DNA from: Bacteroidales bacterium
Lineage (GTDB): Bacteria > Bacteroidota > Bacteroidia > Bacteroidales > UBA932
Length of the DNA: 64,000 bases
Direction of reading: 5' to 3'
Assembly (NCBI GenBank): GCA_017428325.1
Contig: JAFRRA010000005.1
Location: forward strand, 1-64,000
The notes below the pieces were generated by a model that was not told where the DNA came from, did not search any database, and worked only from the letters and a program-made list of their open reading frames with translations. A program made the translations under genes and the position numbers. The first letter of the stretch is position 1; each line of letters begins with the position of its first letter. Below are positions 1 through 8,193 of this stretch, one piece after another.

Positions 1-8
1 ACGCGTTG

Positions 9-16
9 TACTTTTG
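9..16 (+). promoter_or_regulatory. -7 promoter element for tRNA-Phe
   Basis: TACTTTTG matches the Bacteroidetes -7 consensus TAnnTTTG and ends 22 bases before the tRNA. The -33 element would lie before the window starts. Confidence 0.6.
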
Positions 17-38
17 TGCCCGTTAAAAACAAACCGAT

Positions 39-111
39 GGTGCCATAGCTCAGTCGGTAGAGCAAAGGACTGAAAATCCTTGTGTCCCTGGTTCGATTCC
101 CGGTGACACCA
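39..111 (+). tRNA. tRNA-Phe (GAA)
   Basis: A 73-base cloverleaf. The acceptor arm GGTGCCA pairs with TGACACC with one mismatch, the D arm contains AGCTCAGTCGGTAGAGC, the anticodon loop CTGAAAA gives anticodon GAA, and the T loop is GGTTCGATTCC. CCA is not encoded. It is followed directly by an intrinsic terminator, so it looks like a single-gene transcript. Confidence 0.95.
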
Positions 112-118
112 CAAAAAT

Positions 119-146
119 AAGCAGGCCAGAAAGCCTGCTTTTTTTG
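119..146. terminator. Intrinsic terminator, both directions
   Basis: The inverted repeat AAGCAGGC / GCCTGCTT around the loop CAGAAA is followed by a T run on the plus strand. It ends the tRNA-Phe transcript. On the minus strand the same hairpin is followed by ATTTTTG and can end the leftward operon that stops at 182. Confidence 0.85.
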
Positions 147-181
147 TGGTACTTTTCTTCCCCCCCTGTTATCTTTGCATA

Positions 182-1273
182 TCACTTAACTTTGATGAAG
201 CCGTAGTCATCGTAGCGGGGTTCGCTGTCGTCCTCTTCCTCGTCATCATCGTTTCCGCCTTGAGACATCAGTTTCACGATGTCAAGGGCGAGGACTTCCT
301 TTGTGAGTTTCATGTAATCGTCTCCGACCTCGTTGTAATAGCCGTCAAGACTTGTCTTGTCAAGCAGGATAGGAATGCCCATGCCCCTGTCAGCAAGTTC
401 TGTCATTTCCATTACGTGTATCAGTCTTTTCTGGTCGGCTTTTTCCAGAAGCAGGTCAATGTCTTCCTTAGTCAAGGAAATCGGATCATAAAGCCTTTCA
501 AGGAAAGGAATGCCGTCAAAACGGTACATGGACCTGAAAACATACATGTTCTTGAAAGCCTCGTTATTATCGGAGAATGTCTTGTCCCATCCAAAATTCT
601 GGGCATAATAGTACATTTCGTCTATGGAAGAACAGAAAACGCTGTCTACGTGGGTGTATGCAGAGTCAGGCTCATAATCATACGCGCCAAAGAAAAACAG
701 GTCTTCAAAATCGCTGACGGCCCGCCACATCACGAAGCTTGTGTCCTTCATATAGGAATAACGGTCCAGCCATTCTTCCCTGGTTAGTTTTTCTTTAACG
801 AAAGTACTGTTAGCCAAGGTGTCCGCAACATAGTCCAGATTCTTTACAGCTCTGGAAACCAATGTGTCATAAATGTCTCCTCCAACATCTCCGTTGTAAG
901 TTACTATTATTTCAAGCGGAAAGCCGTCGCCGAGCAGGAAGGTGCCGCTCATGTATTTGGGATCGTTGCACTCCGGACCCTGTTTAACTACGTTTTCCTG
1001 AGTTACCCTCAGGATCACCAATTGCCTTTCCTTATCGTTTTCAAGAACCTCAAATGTTATGTCCTTTGAAACGGAAGAAGTAATGGTGGTGTCTTTCCAG
1101 ATTTTGGCTCTCTGGTAAATATGCTTGAACGGAAGGATGTCCCCCTTATCGAGATCTTCAAGGAAGTTCACATAAAGGGTGTCGCTAGTTGCGGCAGGGG
1201 TGTCCTGAGCCTTGGCAAGATTGCAGACCGCCAGAAGGACGGTTGCAATTATCGCTGAGAATATCTTTTTCAT
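182..1273 (-). CDS. Secreted protein of unknown function with acidic tail
   Basis: A 363-residue protein I do not recognise. It begins with a signal peptide (MKKIFSAIIATVLLAVCNLAKA, cleavage likely before QDT), so it should be exported. The rest is soluble, rich in Asp, Tyr and Phe, with no membrane segment and no catalytic motif I can name. Near the C terminus there is a run of acidic residues (DDDEEEDD, about residues 344-351) before a short basic end. The gene is the last of a leftward operon, 20 bases after the histidine phosphatase gene, and is followed by the bidirectional terminator at 119-146. A role linked to the phosphatase or to acidic amino-acid uptake is only suggested by position. 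Confidence 0.8.
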   Translation of the reverse strand: MKKIFSAIIATVLLAVCNLAKAQDTPAATSDTLYVNFLEDLDKGDILPFKHIYQRAKIWKDTTITSSVSKDITFEVLENDKERQLVILRVTQENVVKQGPECNDPKYMSGTFLLGDGFPLEIIVTYNGDVGGDIYDTLVSRAVKNLDYVADTLANSTFVKEKLTREEWLDRYSYMKDTSFVMWRAVSDFEDLFFFGAYDYEPDSAYTHVDSVFCSSIDEMYYYAQNFGWDKTFSDNNEAFKNMYVFRSMYRFDGIPFLERLYDPISLTKEDIDLLLEKADQKRLIHVMEMTELADRGMGIPILLDKTSLDGYYNEVGDDYMKLTKEVLALDIVKLMSQGGNDDDEEEDDSEPRYDDYGFIKVK

Positions 1274-1293
1274 ACCGTGATTTTTTATCGCGA

Positions 1294-2709
1294 TTAATTG
1301 AATTTGTCTTTGATAGGGGATTTGTCCAGAATGTCGAGGTAGAAGGCCTTAACCTTTTCCCATTCATAATAAGGGAACTTGTCAGTTTCCACAGGCAGGG
1401 TGGCCTCGTGCTCGTTGAGGAGGACCTTGACCAGGACAGGGGCGTTCTTCTTTCCGTAGAAGATGAACTGGAGGTTTCCGGCCTTAGGGATGTAGTGCTC
1501 CATATTCCAGACGTTTGCAACGTTGTCAATATCCGTCTCGTAGACTCCGGCGCCGTCTATGTCCATAATTGAGCACAAAGGCATGAGGTTGGAGTCATGC
1601 CCGAAGCGCAAGGTGGCTCCAGCGCTCTTCCTTCCGTCTGTTCCCACCTTTGCAATGGCCTGGTCTGCAGTCTCTATGATGTTTCTCAGCAGATAGGTCT
1701 GACGGTAAGGGGTGACTTTCTGGCCCATGTCGCTGAAGCCGGCATAGCGGTAGGAGGACAGGTTGCGGTAGAGGTTAACCCCGTAAATTTCCTCAAGGGT
1801 GATCACATCATCGAACCTTATGTCCAGATCCGTATTCGGAAGGTTCACGGTCTGCTGGTAGATGTCATCCAGAAGTGTCATTGCAGTATAGCGCGGAAGA
1901 TTATCCGGGTTGTCCTTGTAGGCGAATTTGGTGTTGTAGGTCGTGAAGAATGAAGTGTCCTTCAATATGGACTGGGCAAGGCGGTCAGTCTTGAACACCT
2001 TCTTGCGGTATTCCCTCAGGATGGCGTAGTTCTCCGGGGCTGAGGTAATCTTGCTGAAAAAGCGGTCAGGATCCTGATTGTTCATATAGAACATATCGTG
2101 GTTGGACGCGTCGTTGGAAATTTGCAGTTTAGGGTTGAGCTCCTTAAGTCTCATGCAGAAGGCTTCCATGCTTAGGATGCACCTTATCACGATGGTGGAC
2201 TTGGCGTCTATTGCAACATTTCCCTTGAAAACCTCAGGGAAGTTCTTGAACATCCTGCCGGCAATCTGGCGGTGCTGCTCGGCTCCCAGGCGGGTGAGTT
2301 CACCGTAGCGGCCCCTGGCTGCCTCTTCCACCGTCTCCATCCTTCTCAGGACATCCTGCCCCTTAGGAGTGAGCATACCTTCCTCGTTTGCCTTTTTCAG
2401 GAAAGCCACGGGATCTTTGTAGTATTCCGTACTGATGAGCCATCTGGAGCCGTGCCTTCCGTAGTGGCTGATATAGAACGGACGGTAACCTCTCGGTGCC
2501 TTTGTCTGGGGCGGAATGGAGGAAGGATCCTGGTCCATGACCGGATAGGGCTGGTAATCGGACCTTACAAGGTCTGGATTGGCCTGAATCTGCTCCCAGT
2601 CTGGCACAGCATAAACCTTGCTGGTCTGCTTACCTTTATATGGCTGGGAATTAAGGCTCAGCGATGCGGTTAAAACGAGTGTTGCTGTGAGAACGAGTCT
2701 TATCTTCAT
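1294..2709 (-). CDS. Histidine-type (acid) phosphatase, exported
   Basis: A 471-residue protein of the histidine phosphatase superfamily, branch 2. The nucleophile motif YGRHGSRW (about residues 84-91) and the distal motif RFGHDSNLMPL (about residue 370) with its HD proton-donor pair are both present, so the enzyme should be active. The start has a cleavable signal peptide ending near SLNSQ, placing it in the periplasm or outside. Branch-2 enzymes hydrolyse phosphomonoesters such as phytate or sugar phosphates. Bacteroidetes relatives include inositol polyphosphate phosphatases (MINPP), but those use HAE where this one has HD, so the substrate is left open. It lies 10 bases after the symporter gene and 20 before the unknown secreted protein. 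Confidence 0.85.
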   Translation of the reverse strand: MKIRLVLTATLVLTASLSLNSQPYKGKQTSKVYAVPDWEQIQANPDLVRSDYQPYPVMDQDPSSIPPQTKAPRGYRPFYISHYGRHGSRWLISTEYYKDPVAFLKKANEEGMLTPKGQDVLRRMETVEEAARGRYGELTRLGAEQHRQIAGRMFKNFPEVFKGNVAIDAKSTIVIRCILSMEAFCMRLKELNPKLQISNDASNHDMFYMNNQDPDRFFSKITSAPENYAILREYRKKVFKTDRLAQSILKDTSFFTTYNTKFAYKDNPDNLPRYTAMTLLDDIYQQTVNLPNTDLDIRFDDVITLEEIYGVNLYRNLSSYRYAGFSDMGQKVTPYRQTYLLRNIIETADQAIAKVGTDGRKSAGATLRFGHDSNLMPLCSIMDIDGAGVYETDIDNVANVWNMEHYIPKAGNLQFIFYGKKNAPVLVKVLLNEHEATLPVETDKFPYYEWEKVKAFYLDILDKSPIKDKFN

Positions 2710-2719
2710 TGTTCTTATG

Positions 2720-3955
2720 TTAAATCGTTAATTTTTCCCCTTCACTCTTTGCGATTACCACAGCTCCGCAGGCATCTCCGTAGGAGTTGGTAGCGGTCCT
2801 AGGCATATCGCAGAGCTGGTCTATTGCAAGAACCAGGCCCATTGCTTCCAGCGGAAGTCCGGCAACGCTGAGGGCGATAGACAGCATCACGAATCCAGCC
2901 ATCGGTATGCCGGCTGTTCCGATAGCCGAGAGCATAACGGTTCCGAGGACTATGAGCTGCTGTGCGATACTCATGTCAATTCCATATACCTGTGCTATGA
3001 ACAGCACTGTAACTCCCTCGTACAAGGCTGTTCCGTTCATGTTGATGGTGGCTCCCAGAGGCAGAACAAAGCTGGTGATCTTGTTGGAGATTCCGCATTT
3101 GCTCTCGCTGTCTCTCATTGAAATAGGCAGGGCCGCTCCGGAAGAACAGGTGGAGAACGCCGTAAGGATTGCGGTGGACATCTTCTTCATGTGCCGGTAA
3201 GGATGCTCTCTTCCAAGGAGGAAAACTCCGGCAGGCAGAACTCCGAAGAACTGGATCAGCATACCGGCCCAGACTACAAGCAGATAGATTCCAAGTGAAC
3301 TGATCAGTTCAAGGATGCTGTTTCCGGCATTGATCTGCTTTGCCAGCATATTGCTCACGATGGCGAAGACTCCGTAAGGGGCGAGCTTTATGACAAACAT
3401 CGTGATCTTCATAATCACGTCGTTGATGGCGTTGCAGATATCCAGAAGGGTGGTCTTGGTCTTTTCTCCGCTTCGGGTGATAAAGAATCCGAAGATGATT
3501 GCAAAGAAAATGACAGGCAGGATGTTGCCGGCACTCATCTCCTTGAAGATATTGTCTGGAACAATATGGATTATCTGGTCAACGAAGGAGGTGTTGCTCT
3601 TGCCGATAGTGGAAGTGTCCACATTCTCGGGCATGGGAAGGTTGGCTCCTACTCCCGGCTTTATCAGGTTTACCAGCACAAGACCTATGGCAATGGCTAT
3701 TGCCGTTGTCACCAGGTAGTAGAGCAGGGTCTTTCCGGCGATTCTTCCCAGGTCCTTGGAAGACTGGATGCTGGCGACTCCAACAACCAGGGAGGTGAAC
3801 ACCAGGGGAATGATTATCATCTTCAGGGCCCTTAGGAAAATCTGGCCGGCCCAGTCTATGTATCCGGCATATTTCGGAAGCAGAATTCCGAAAACCGCGC
3901 CGAGCAACAGTCCTATAAGTATCTGCCAAGGAAGGGCAATGCTAATCTTTTTCAT
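2720..3955 (-). CDS. Dicarboxylate/amino acid:cation symporter (GltP/DctA type)
   Basis: A 411-residue integral membrane carrier of the DAACS (SLC1) family, which brings glutamate, aspartate or C4-dicarboxylates into the cell with protons or sodium. Eight membrane segments with two hairpin loops are expected. Hallmarks seen are the serine-rich HP1 segment (FSTCSSGAALPISM), the TM7 sodium motif NMNGTALY and the late TM8 segment with DMPRTATNSYGDACGA. I chose ATG at 3955 (MKKISIALP) rather than an upstream TTG at 3964 that overlaps the previous stop codon. The gene is between an aspartate racemase family gene and the phosphatase gene. The racemase next door favours acidic amino acids as substrate. 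Confidence 0.9.
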   Translation of the reverse strand: MKKISIALPWQILIGLLLGAVFGILLPKYAGYIDWAGQIFLRALKMIIIPLVFTSLVVGVASIQSSKDLGRIAGKTLLYYLVTTAIAIAIGLVLVNLIKPGVGANLPMPENVDTSTIGKSNTSFVDQIIHIVPDNIFKEMSAGNILPVIFFAIIFGFFITRSGEKTKTTLLDICNAINDVIMKITMFVIKLAPYGVFAIVSNMLAKQINAGNSILELISSLGIYLLVVWAGMLIQFFGVLPAGVFLLGREHPYRHMKKMSTAILTAFSTCSSGAALPISMRDSESKCGISNKITSFVLPLGATINMNGTALYEGVTVLFIAQVYGIDMSIAQQLIVLGTVMLSAIGTAGIPMAGFVMLSIALSVAGLPLEAMGLVLAIDQLCDMPRTATNSYGDACGAVVIAKSEGEKLTI

Positions 3956-3960
3956 CTCGG

Positions 3961-4665
3961 TCAATAAAGTTCAATTCCGTAAAGTTCTCTCACGCAGCCG
4001 TCTGCAAGGGCGTCAAGGCTGCTGATATGCATCTTCGGATCCAACCCCGTAGCGGCATAGGCGATAGGGATTTCAGTGCAGGCTCCGACGATTGGCTGCT
4101 TCTTGACCTTCCACAGTCCTTCGATTATCGGGCGGAATTTCTTTCCGGCCTCCTCGATTTTTCCGGCCTTCACAAGGTCCGTGACATCGTGGATCTCGAC
4201 CTGAGTCTGATAGTCCGCGATGTCGAAGTTATAGCCACTGTCCTTTGCGTGTCTCTGGTACAGGCCGGTTTTCATCGTTCCGAGAGTGGCTGTCAGCCAG
4301 GCGCCGGAAGGGGAAACCTTGCTTACCTTGCGTATTGTCTCGTCAATTATGTGGATTACCGGCTTGGATAGCTCGCTGCGGAACTCGTCTATGAAATAGT
4401 GGGCCGTGTTGCAGGTTACGCAGAGATAGTCCGCTCCCCATTTGATAAGGGTTTCAAGGCCTTCCCTAAGGTAACGTCTAGGGTCCGGTCCCTTGCCCAG
4501 CAGGTAGGTTGTCCTGTCCGGTGTCTCGGTATATTCGTAAACTATCATCCGCGGATGGTCCTGGTCGCATTCTGCGGGGTCTTTCTTAGCCAGAAGCATA
4601 AGGAAGTCGGCGGTGGCGGCAGGGCCCATCCCGCCCAGGACTCCAAGTGTCTTGTCTGTTTTCAT
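3961..4665 (-). CDS. Aspartate/glutamate racemase family protein
   Basis: A 234-residue cofactor-independent racemase of the Asp/Glu/hydantoin family. The N terminus LGVLGGMGPAAT is typical of the RacD/YgeA branch. The two catalytic cysteines appear as VTCNTAHYF (about residue 85) and GACTEIPI (about residue 197). Such enzymes interconvert L- and D-aspartate or related amino acids in the cytoplasm. The start at ATG 4665 (MKTDKTLG) is preferred over longer forms because a TAAATTTG promoter element lies at 4692-4699, inside any longer reading. It is the first gene of the leftward operon with the Glu/Asp symporter. The separate murI at 35069 serves peptidoglycan, so this one is probably catabolic or makes D-Asp. 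Confidence 0.85.
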   Translation of the reverse strand: MKTDKTLGVLGGMGPAATADFLMLLAKKDPAECDQDHPRMIVYEYTETPDRTTYLLGKGPDPRRYLREGLETLIKWGADYLCVTCNTAHYFIDEFRSELSKPVIHIIDETIRKVSKVSPSGAWLTATLGTMKTGLYQRHAKDSGYNFDIADYQTQVEIHDVTDLVKAGKIEEAGKKFRPIIEGLWKVKKQPIVGACTEIPIAYAATGLDPKMHISSLDALADGCVRELYGIELY

Positions 4666-4691
4666 CGCTGAGTAAAATCTCAATTGTCCAA

Positions 4692-4699
4692 CAAATTTA
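4692..4699 (-). promoter_or_regulatory. -7 promoter element for the racemase operon
   Basis: The minus strand reads TAAATTTG, matching TAnnTTTG, 26 bases before the racemase ATG. No clear -33 TTTG at normal spacing. Confidence 0.55.
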
Positions 4700-4722
4700 C
4701 TTAAAATTCCGTCTCCGCGTGT

Positions 4723-4730
4723 TATCTTTG
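4723..4730 (+). promoter_or_regulatory. -7 promoter element for the EamA permease gene
   Basis: TATCTTTG matches the Bacteroidetes -7 consensus and lies 20 bases before the ATG at 4751. It is divergent from the racemase promoter, 23 bases apart. The -33 region is weak. Confidence 0.55.
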
Positions 4731-4750
4731 CCACCTCAAACAACCGCGGG

Positions 4751-5647
4751 ATGAAGAAATTCAGGGGACTGCTTCTGGCAATGCTGGCAAGTGCCACGTT
4801 CGGTTTCATACCGCTGTTCTCCATACCTCTGCTAAACAGGGGGATAGACCTGGACAGCGTATGTTTCTACCGTTTTGCCTTCGCGTCCTTCTTCATGTGG
4901 CTTATCTGCAAGATCAAGCGGGTCAGGCTGGATTACAGTTGGAAGGAACTGGGCGCGATGGCGATCCTGAGCATATTCTATGCGGCCACGAGTTTCTTCC
5001 TTACCGCTTCCTACAAGTATATCTCCAGCGGAACCGCCACAACCATACATTTCTTCTATCCGGTAGTGGTAGCCCTTGCCATGATGCTGTTTTTCAGGGA
5101 AAGGGTATCCGTGTGGAAGCTGATAGCCATTGCCGCCGGAGTTGCGGGAGTGTTCTTCCTGTCAGGCGGGGTAAGCGGCGAGAAGATTTCGCTTACGGGC
5201 CTGATTCTCGTGCTGGTAACGGTCATAACCTATCCGGCCTATCTGGTGGGGGTGAACCGTACTCCAGTGGTTATGAAAATGGACGGGATGAAGCAGACGC
5301 TTCTGGTGCTTGGATACTCCGCCGTCATATTCTTTATCAATGTGATGGTCAAGGGAGCGCACTTTTCGCCGCTGACAACAGGAGAGCACTGGGCCTATGC
5401 GCTCTGCCTTGCCATAATTCCGACTCTGGTCAGCGATTTCGCCCTCATTTACGCAATCCAGCTTGCCGGAAGCACCATAACCGCGATTCTCGGCTGTATG
5501 GAGCCTCTGGTTGCAGTAATCTGCGGAGTGATTTTCTTCGGCGAGGCCTTTACGGCCAACTCGCTTGCGGGAATGATTCTGGTATTTGCCGCAGTATTCA
5601 TCATAATAATTGTCTGCAGTAGGGAAAAGCAAGCGGAAAAAGCTTAA
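4751..5647 (+). CDS. EamA/DMT family permease
   Basis: A 298-residue inner-membrane protein with about ten hydrophobic segments arranged as two EamA repeats (roughly residues 8-137 and 150-290), the drug/metabolite transporter superfamily. Typical features are a conserved Pro/Phe-rich first segment (ATFGFIPLFSIPLL), ISSGTATTIHFFYPV in the fourth segment and, in the second repeat, AGSTITAILGCMEPLVAVICG. Family members export amino acids, purines or other metabolites; the substrate cannot be read here. Transcribed alone from the TATCTTTG promoter at 4723. Its TAA stop forms the first three bases of the next promoter. Confidence 0.9.
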   Translation: MKKFRGLLLAMLASATFGFIPLFSIPLLNRGIDLDSVCFYRFAFASFFMWLICKIKRVRLDYSWKELGAMAILSIFYAATSFFLTASYKYISSGTATTIHFFYPVVVALAMMLFFRERVSVWKLIAIAAGVAGVFFLSGGVSGEKISLTGLILVLVTVITYPAYLVGVNRTPVVMKMDGMKQTLLVLGYSAVIFFINVMVKGAHFSPLTTGEHWAYALCLAIIPTLVSDFALIYAIQLAGSTITAILGCMEPLVAVICGVIFFGEAFTANSLAGMILVFAAVFIIIIVCSREKQAEKA

Positions 5648-5652
5648 ATTTG
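5645..5652 (+). promoter_or_regulatory. -7 promoter element for rubrerythrin
   Basis: TAAATTTG, whose TAA is also the stop codon of the preceding permease gene. It ends 30 bases before the rubrerythrin ATG at 5683. Confidence 0.55.
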
Positions 5653-5682
5653 CCACATACGGAAACAAACACAATTACTGAT

Positions 5683-6258
5683 ATGAAAAGTTTGAAAGGC
5701 ACTAAGACCGAAAAGAACCTGCTCTGCGCTTTTGCAGGCGAGAGCCAGGCCAGAAACCGTTACACCTTCTTTGCAAGTGCAGCAAAGAAAGAGGGTTACG
5801 AGCAGATCAGCGCGTTCTTCACGGAGACCGCAGACAATGAGAAGGAACACGCCAAGAAGTTCTTCAAGTTCCTTGAGGGCGGAATGCTCGAGATCAAGGC
5901 TTCTTTCCCTGCAGGAATAATAGGAAAGACCGAGGACAACCTGCTTGCCGCAGCCGAGGGAGAACTTGAGGAGTGGAAGGTTGCCTATCCCGAGTTCGCA
6001 AAGATTGCCAAGGAAGAGGGCTTCCCTGAAATCGCAAAGTGCTTCAAGGAGATAGCTGTCGCCGAGAAGGCTCACGAAAAGAGATACCGCGCCCTTCTGA
6101 AGAACCTCAAGAGCGGAAAGGTGTTTGCAAAGGATGAGGTTGTCGTATGGAAGTGCCGCAACTGCGGATATGTCTTCCGCGGAAAGAACGCCCCTAAGGA
6201 GTGCCCGGCCTGCAAGCATCCTCAGTCATACTTTGAGGTTAAGGGAGAGAATTACTAA
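5683..6258 (+). CDS. rbr: Rubrerythrin
   Basis: A 191-residue cytoplasmic protein that reduces hydrogen peroxide in anaerobes. The N-terminal ferritin-like four-helix domain (residues 5-140) carries the diiron ligands in GESQARNRY, the EKEH stretch near residue 52 and AEKAHEKRY. The C-terminal rubredoxin domain has two CxxC knuckles, WKCRNCGY and ECPACKHP, for one iron. The start is ATG 5683 (MKSLKGTKTEKNL), which matches the family N terminus; a longer in-frame reading would begin within the promoter. Downstream genes include trxB, so this stretch contains two redox-defence enzymes, though each has its own promoter. Confidence 0.95.
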   Translation: MKSLKGTKTEKNLLCAFAGESQARNRYTFFASAAKKEGYEQISAFFTETADNEKEHAKKFFKFLEGGMLEIKASFPAGIIGKTEDNLLAAAEGELEEWKVAYPEFAKIAKEEGFPEIAKCFKEIAVAEKAHEKRYRALLKNLKSGKVFAKDEVVVWKCRNCGYVFRGKNAPKECPACKHPQSYFEVKGENY

Positions 6259-6284
6259 AACAGTACCGCTTGAAAGAAGATTCT

Positions 6285-7229
6285 ATGGGGAAGCCATCTG
6301 CCACCGGTTTCGGCAGACGGCTTTCCTCTTGTGTTAAAGAGGCTCTTCCGGGAGCTTTGAAGACGATGTGGTGGGTGATCAGGATCACCGCCATTGTTTC
6401 TGTTGTCATCTATATCCTACGCCTTACCGGAGCCCTGCCGTGGATCAGCCGCAGCCTGGAACCTGTGATGAGTTTCATCGGCCTTCCTGGCGAGGCCTCC
6501 CTTGCCTATGTGAGCGGCTATTTTGTCAATGTCTACTCGGCGATAGCGGCAAGCGCATCGTTGAACCTGAGCGCAAGGAGCGTGACCATACTGGCGGTAC
6601 TGGTGCTCTGCTCGCACAATATGATCGTGGAAACGGCCGTCCAGAAGAAAACAGGTTCGTCTGCTCTCTGGATAGTGCTGGAAAGGACGTTGGGAGGACT
6701 GCTGCTGGCTTTCGTTCTCAACCTGATACTCCCGTATGAGGCACAGGGAACACTTGGACAGGTGGAAGCCGAGAAGATAACTCTTGCAGACAGCATAGGG
6801 CCCTGGGCGCTTTCCCTTCTGAAGCTTTGCCTGAAGATGAGTGTCCTCATACTTCTTCTGTCAATTATCCAGCAGATTCTCAACGAATTCGGAATAATGA
6901 AGATACTGACGGACATTGTCCGCTGGCCCCTGAAGATGTTCGGCCTTCCGTCAGACACTTCTTTCCTGTGGATAGTGGCCAACACCCTTGGACTGGCTTA
7001 TGGAGCCGCGGTAATGTTCCAGGAAAAGGAAAAAGGGAGGATCTCCCAAAGGGACATACAATTGCTCAATACCCATATATGCATATCCCACAGTAATATA
7101 GAGGATCTTGTCCTGTTTGTTTCCGTAGGCGGAATCTGGTGGGTTATCCTTCTTTCAAGATGGGCGCTCTCCCTGCTTCTGGTCTGGATGCAGAGACTTG
7201 TTTTTCATATTAGAGACAAATTTTCTTAA
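6285..7229 (+). CDS. Nucleoside-recognition (Gate) domain membrane protein
   Basis: A 314-residue membrane protein with about eight hydrophobic segments and Gate-type repeats, related to the spore maturation proteins SpmA/SpmB and to nucleoside transporters. Visible motifs are GLPGEASLAYVSGYFVNVYS, LCSHNMIVETAVQKKTG and, late, LNTHICISHSNIEDLVLF. In non-sporulating Bacteroidetes its job is unknown. The start is ATG 6285; a TTG at 6270 would add five residues without any gain in family resemblance. It follows rubrerythrin by 26 bases and probably shares that transcript. The stop TAA at 7227 is part of the trxB promoter element. Confidence 0.8.
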   Translation: MGKPSATGFGRRLSSCVKEALPGALKTMWWVIRITAIVSVVIYILRLTGALPWISRSLEPVMSFIGLPGEASLAYVSGYFVNVYSAIAASASLNLSARSVTILAVLVLCSHNMIVETAVQKKTGSSALWIVLERTLGGLLLAFVLNLILPYEAQGTLGQVEAEKITLADSIGPWALSLLKLCLKMSVLILLLSIIQQILNEFGIMKILTDIVRWPLKMFGLPSDTSFLWIVANTLGLAYGAAVMFQEKEKGRISQRDIQLLNTHICISHSNIEDLVLFVSVGGIWWVILLSRWALSLLLVWMQRLVFHIRDKFS

Positions 7230-7234
7230 ATTTG
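7227..7234 (+). promoter_or_regulatory. -7 promoter element for the trxB operon
   Basis: TAAATTTG, again with its TAA doubling as the stop codon of the preceding gene. 26 bases before the trxB ATG. A TTG lies at 7198-7200, somewhat too far upstream for a good -33. Confidence 0.55.
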
Positions 7235-7260
7235 CGGGCTAACTATACTTGTAAGGTTTT

Positions 7261-8187
7261 ATGGAGAGAATCAGGGTTCTGATTGCCGGAAGCGGTCCGG
7301 CCGGTTACACTGCCGCAATCTATGCCGCAAGGGCTAACCTGTCCCCTGTGATTTACAGCGGGATGGAGTTGGGAGGACAGCTCACCACAACAACGGTGGT
7401 GGAGAACTTCCCGGGCTTTCCTGAAGGCGTGGACGGTACTGTCCTTGTGGACAATATGAGAAGGCAGGCGGAGAGGCTTGGAACGGATATCCGTACGGGA
7501 AGCATCACTTCCTGCGACCTTTCTTCCCGTCCTTTCCGACTGACAGTGGACGGAAGCCTGGAAGTTGAGGCCGAGACCCTGATAATCGCAACCGGGGCCA
7601 GTGCCAAGTATCTTGGCATTCCGGGCGAGCAGGAATTCCGCGGAAGCGGAGTAAGCGCCTGCGCCACCTGCGACGGATTTTTCTACCGCAAGCAGGACGT
7701 GGCTGTAATCGGGGGAGGTGATACGGCTTGCGAAGAGGCTGTATATCTGGCCGGTATGTGCAACAAGGTCTATATGATAATCCGCAGGGACCAGATGAGA
7801 GCCTCAAAGGCGATGCAGGAAAAGGTTGCTTCACGCCCTAACATAGAAATCCTCTGGAACAGTCTTCCGAAGGAAGTTGTGGGGGACCTTACGGGTGTGA
7901 ATGGCATAAAGATTGAAGACAAATTTACCGGAGAAATCAGGACAGTCCCGGTTACGGGAGTGTTCCTCGCGGTGGGGCATCATCCGAACTCCGAGGTATT
8001 TGCCCCGTGGGTAAAGACAGACAGGGAAGGATATATAGAAACCCTTCCGGATTCTCCGAAGACCAATATCCCCGGTGTATTTGCTGCCGGAGATGTTGCT
8101 GATGTGCATTATAAACAGGCTATTACGGCTGCTGCTTCCGGGTGCCGGGCTGCCATTGAGGCGGACCGTTTCCTGCAGGGCCAATAA
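7261..8187 (+). CDS. trxB: Thioredoxin-disulfide reductase
   Basis: A 308-residue flavoenzyme that passes electrons from NADPH to thioredoxin. The FAD-binding GSGPAGYTAAIYAARA (from residue 9), the redox-active CATCDG (about residue 136), the NADPH-binding GGGDTACEEAVYL (about residue 154) and the C-terminal FAD motif GVFAAGDV are all present at the expected spacing. Its length is normal for the low-molecular-weight bacterial type. It is the first gene of the rightward operon trxB-bamD-rpoZ-recN-nagB; the bamD ATG follows its stop by six bases. Confidence 0.97.
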   Translation: MERIRVLIAGSGPAGYTAAIYAARANLSPVIYSGMELGGQLTTTTVVENFPGFPEGVDGTVLVDNMRRQAERLGTDIRTGSITSCDLSSRPFRLTVDGSLEVEAETLIIATGASAKYLGIPGEQEFRGSGVSACATCDGFFYRKQDVAVIGGGDTACEEAVYLAGMCNKVYMIIRRDQMRASKAMQEKVASRPNIEILWNSLPKEVVGDLTGVNGIKIEDKFTGEIRTVPVTGVFLAVGHHPNSEVFAPWVKTDREGYIETLPDSPKTNIPGVFAAGDVADVHYKQAITAAASGCRAAIEADRFLQGQ

Positions 8188-8193
8188 CGGGAT

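Noticed and set aside
160-166. C7 tract as a phase-variable element
   Set aside because: It lies downstream of the unknown gene's stop codon, outside any leader or reading frame, so length change would have no obvious effect.
4861-5622. A 253-codon plus-strand frame over the EamA gene in another phase
   Set aside because: The EamA frame shows proper membrane segments and family motifs; the other frame is low-complexity Arg/His/Gly-rich.
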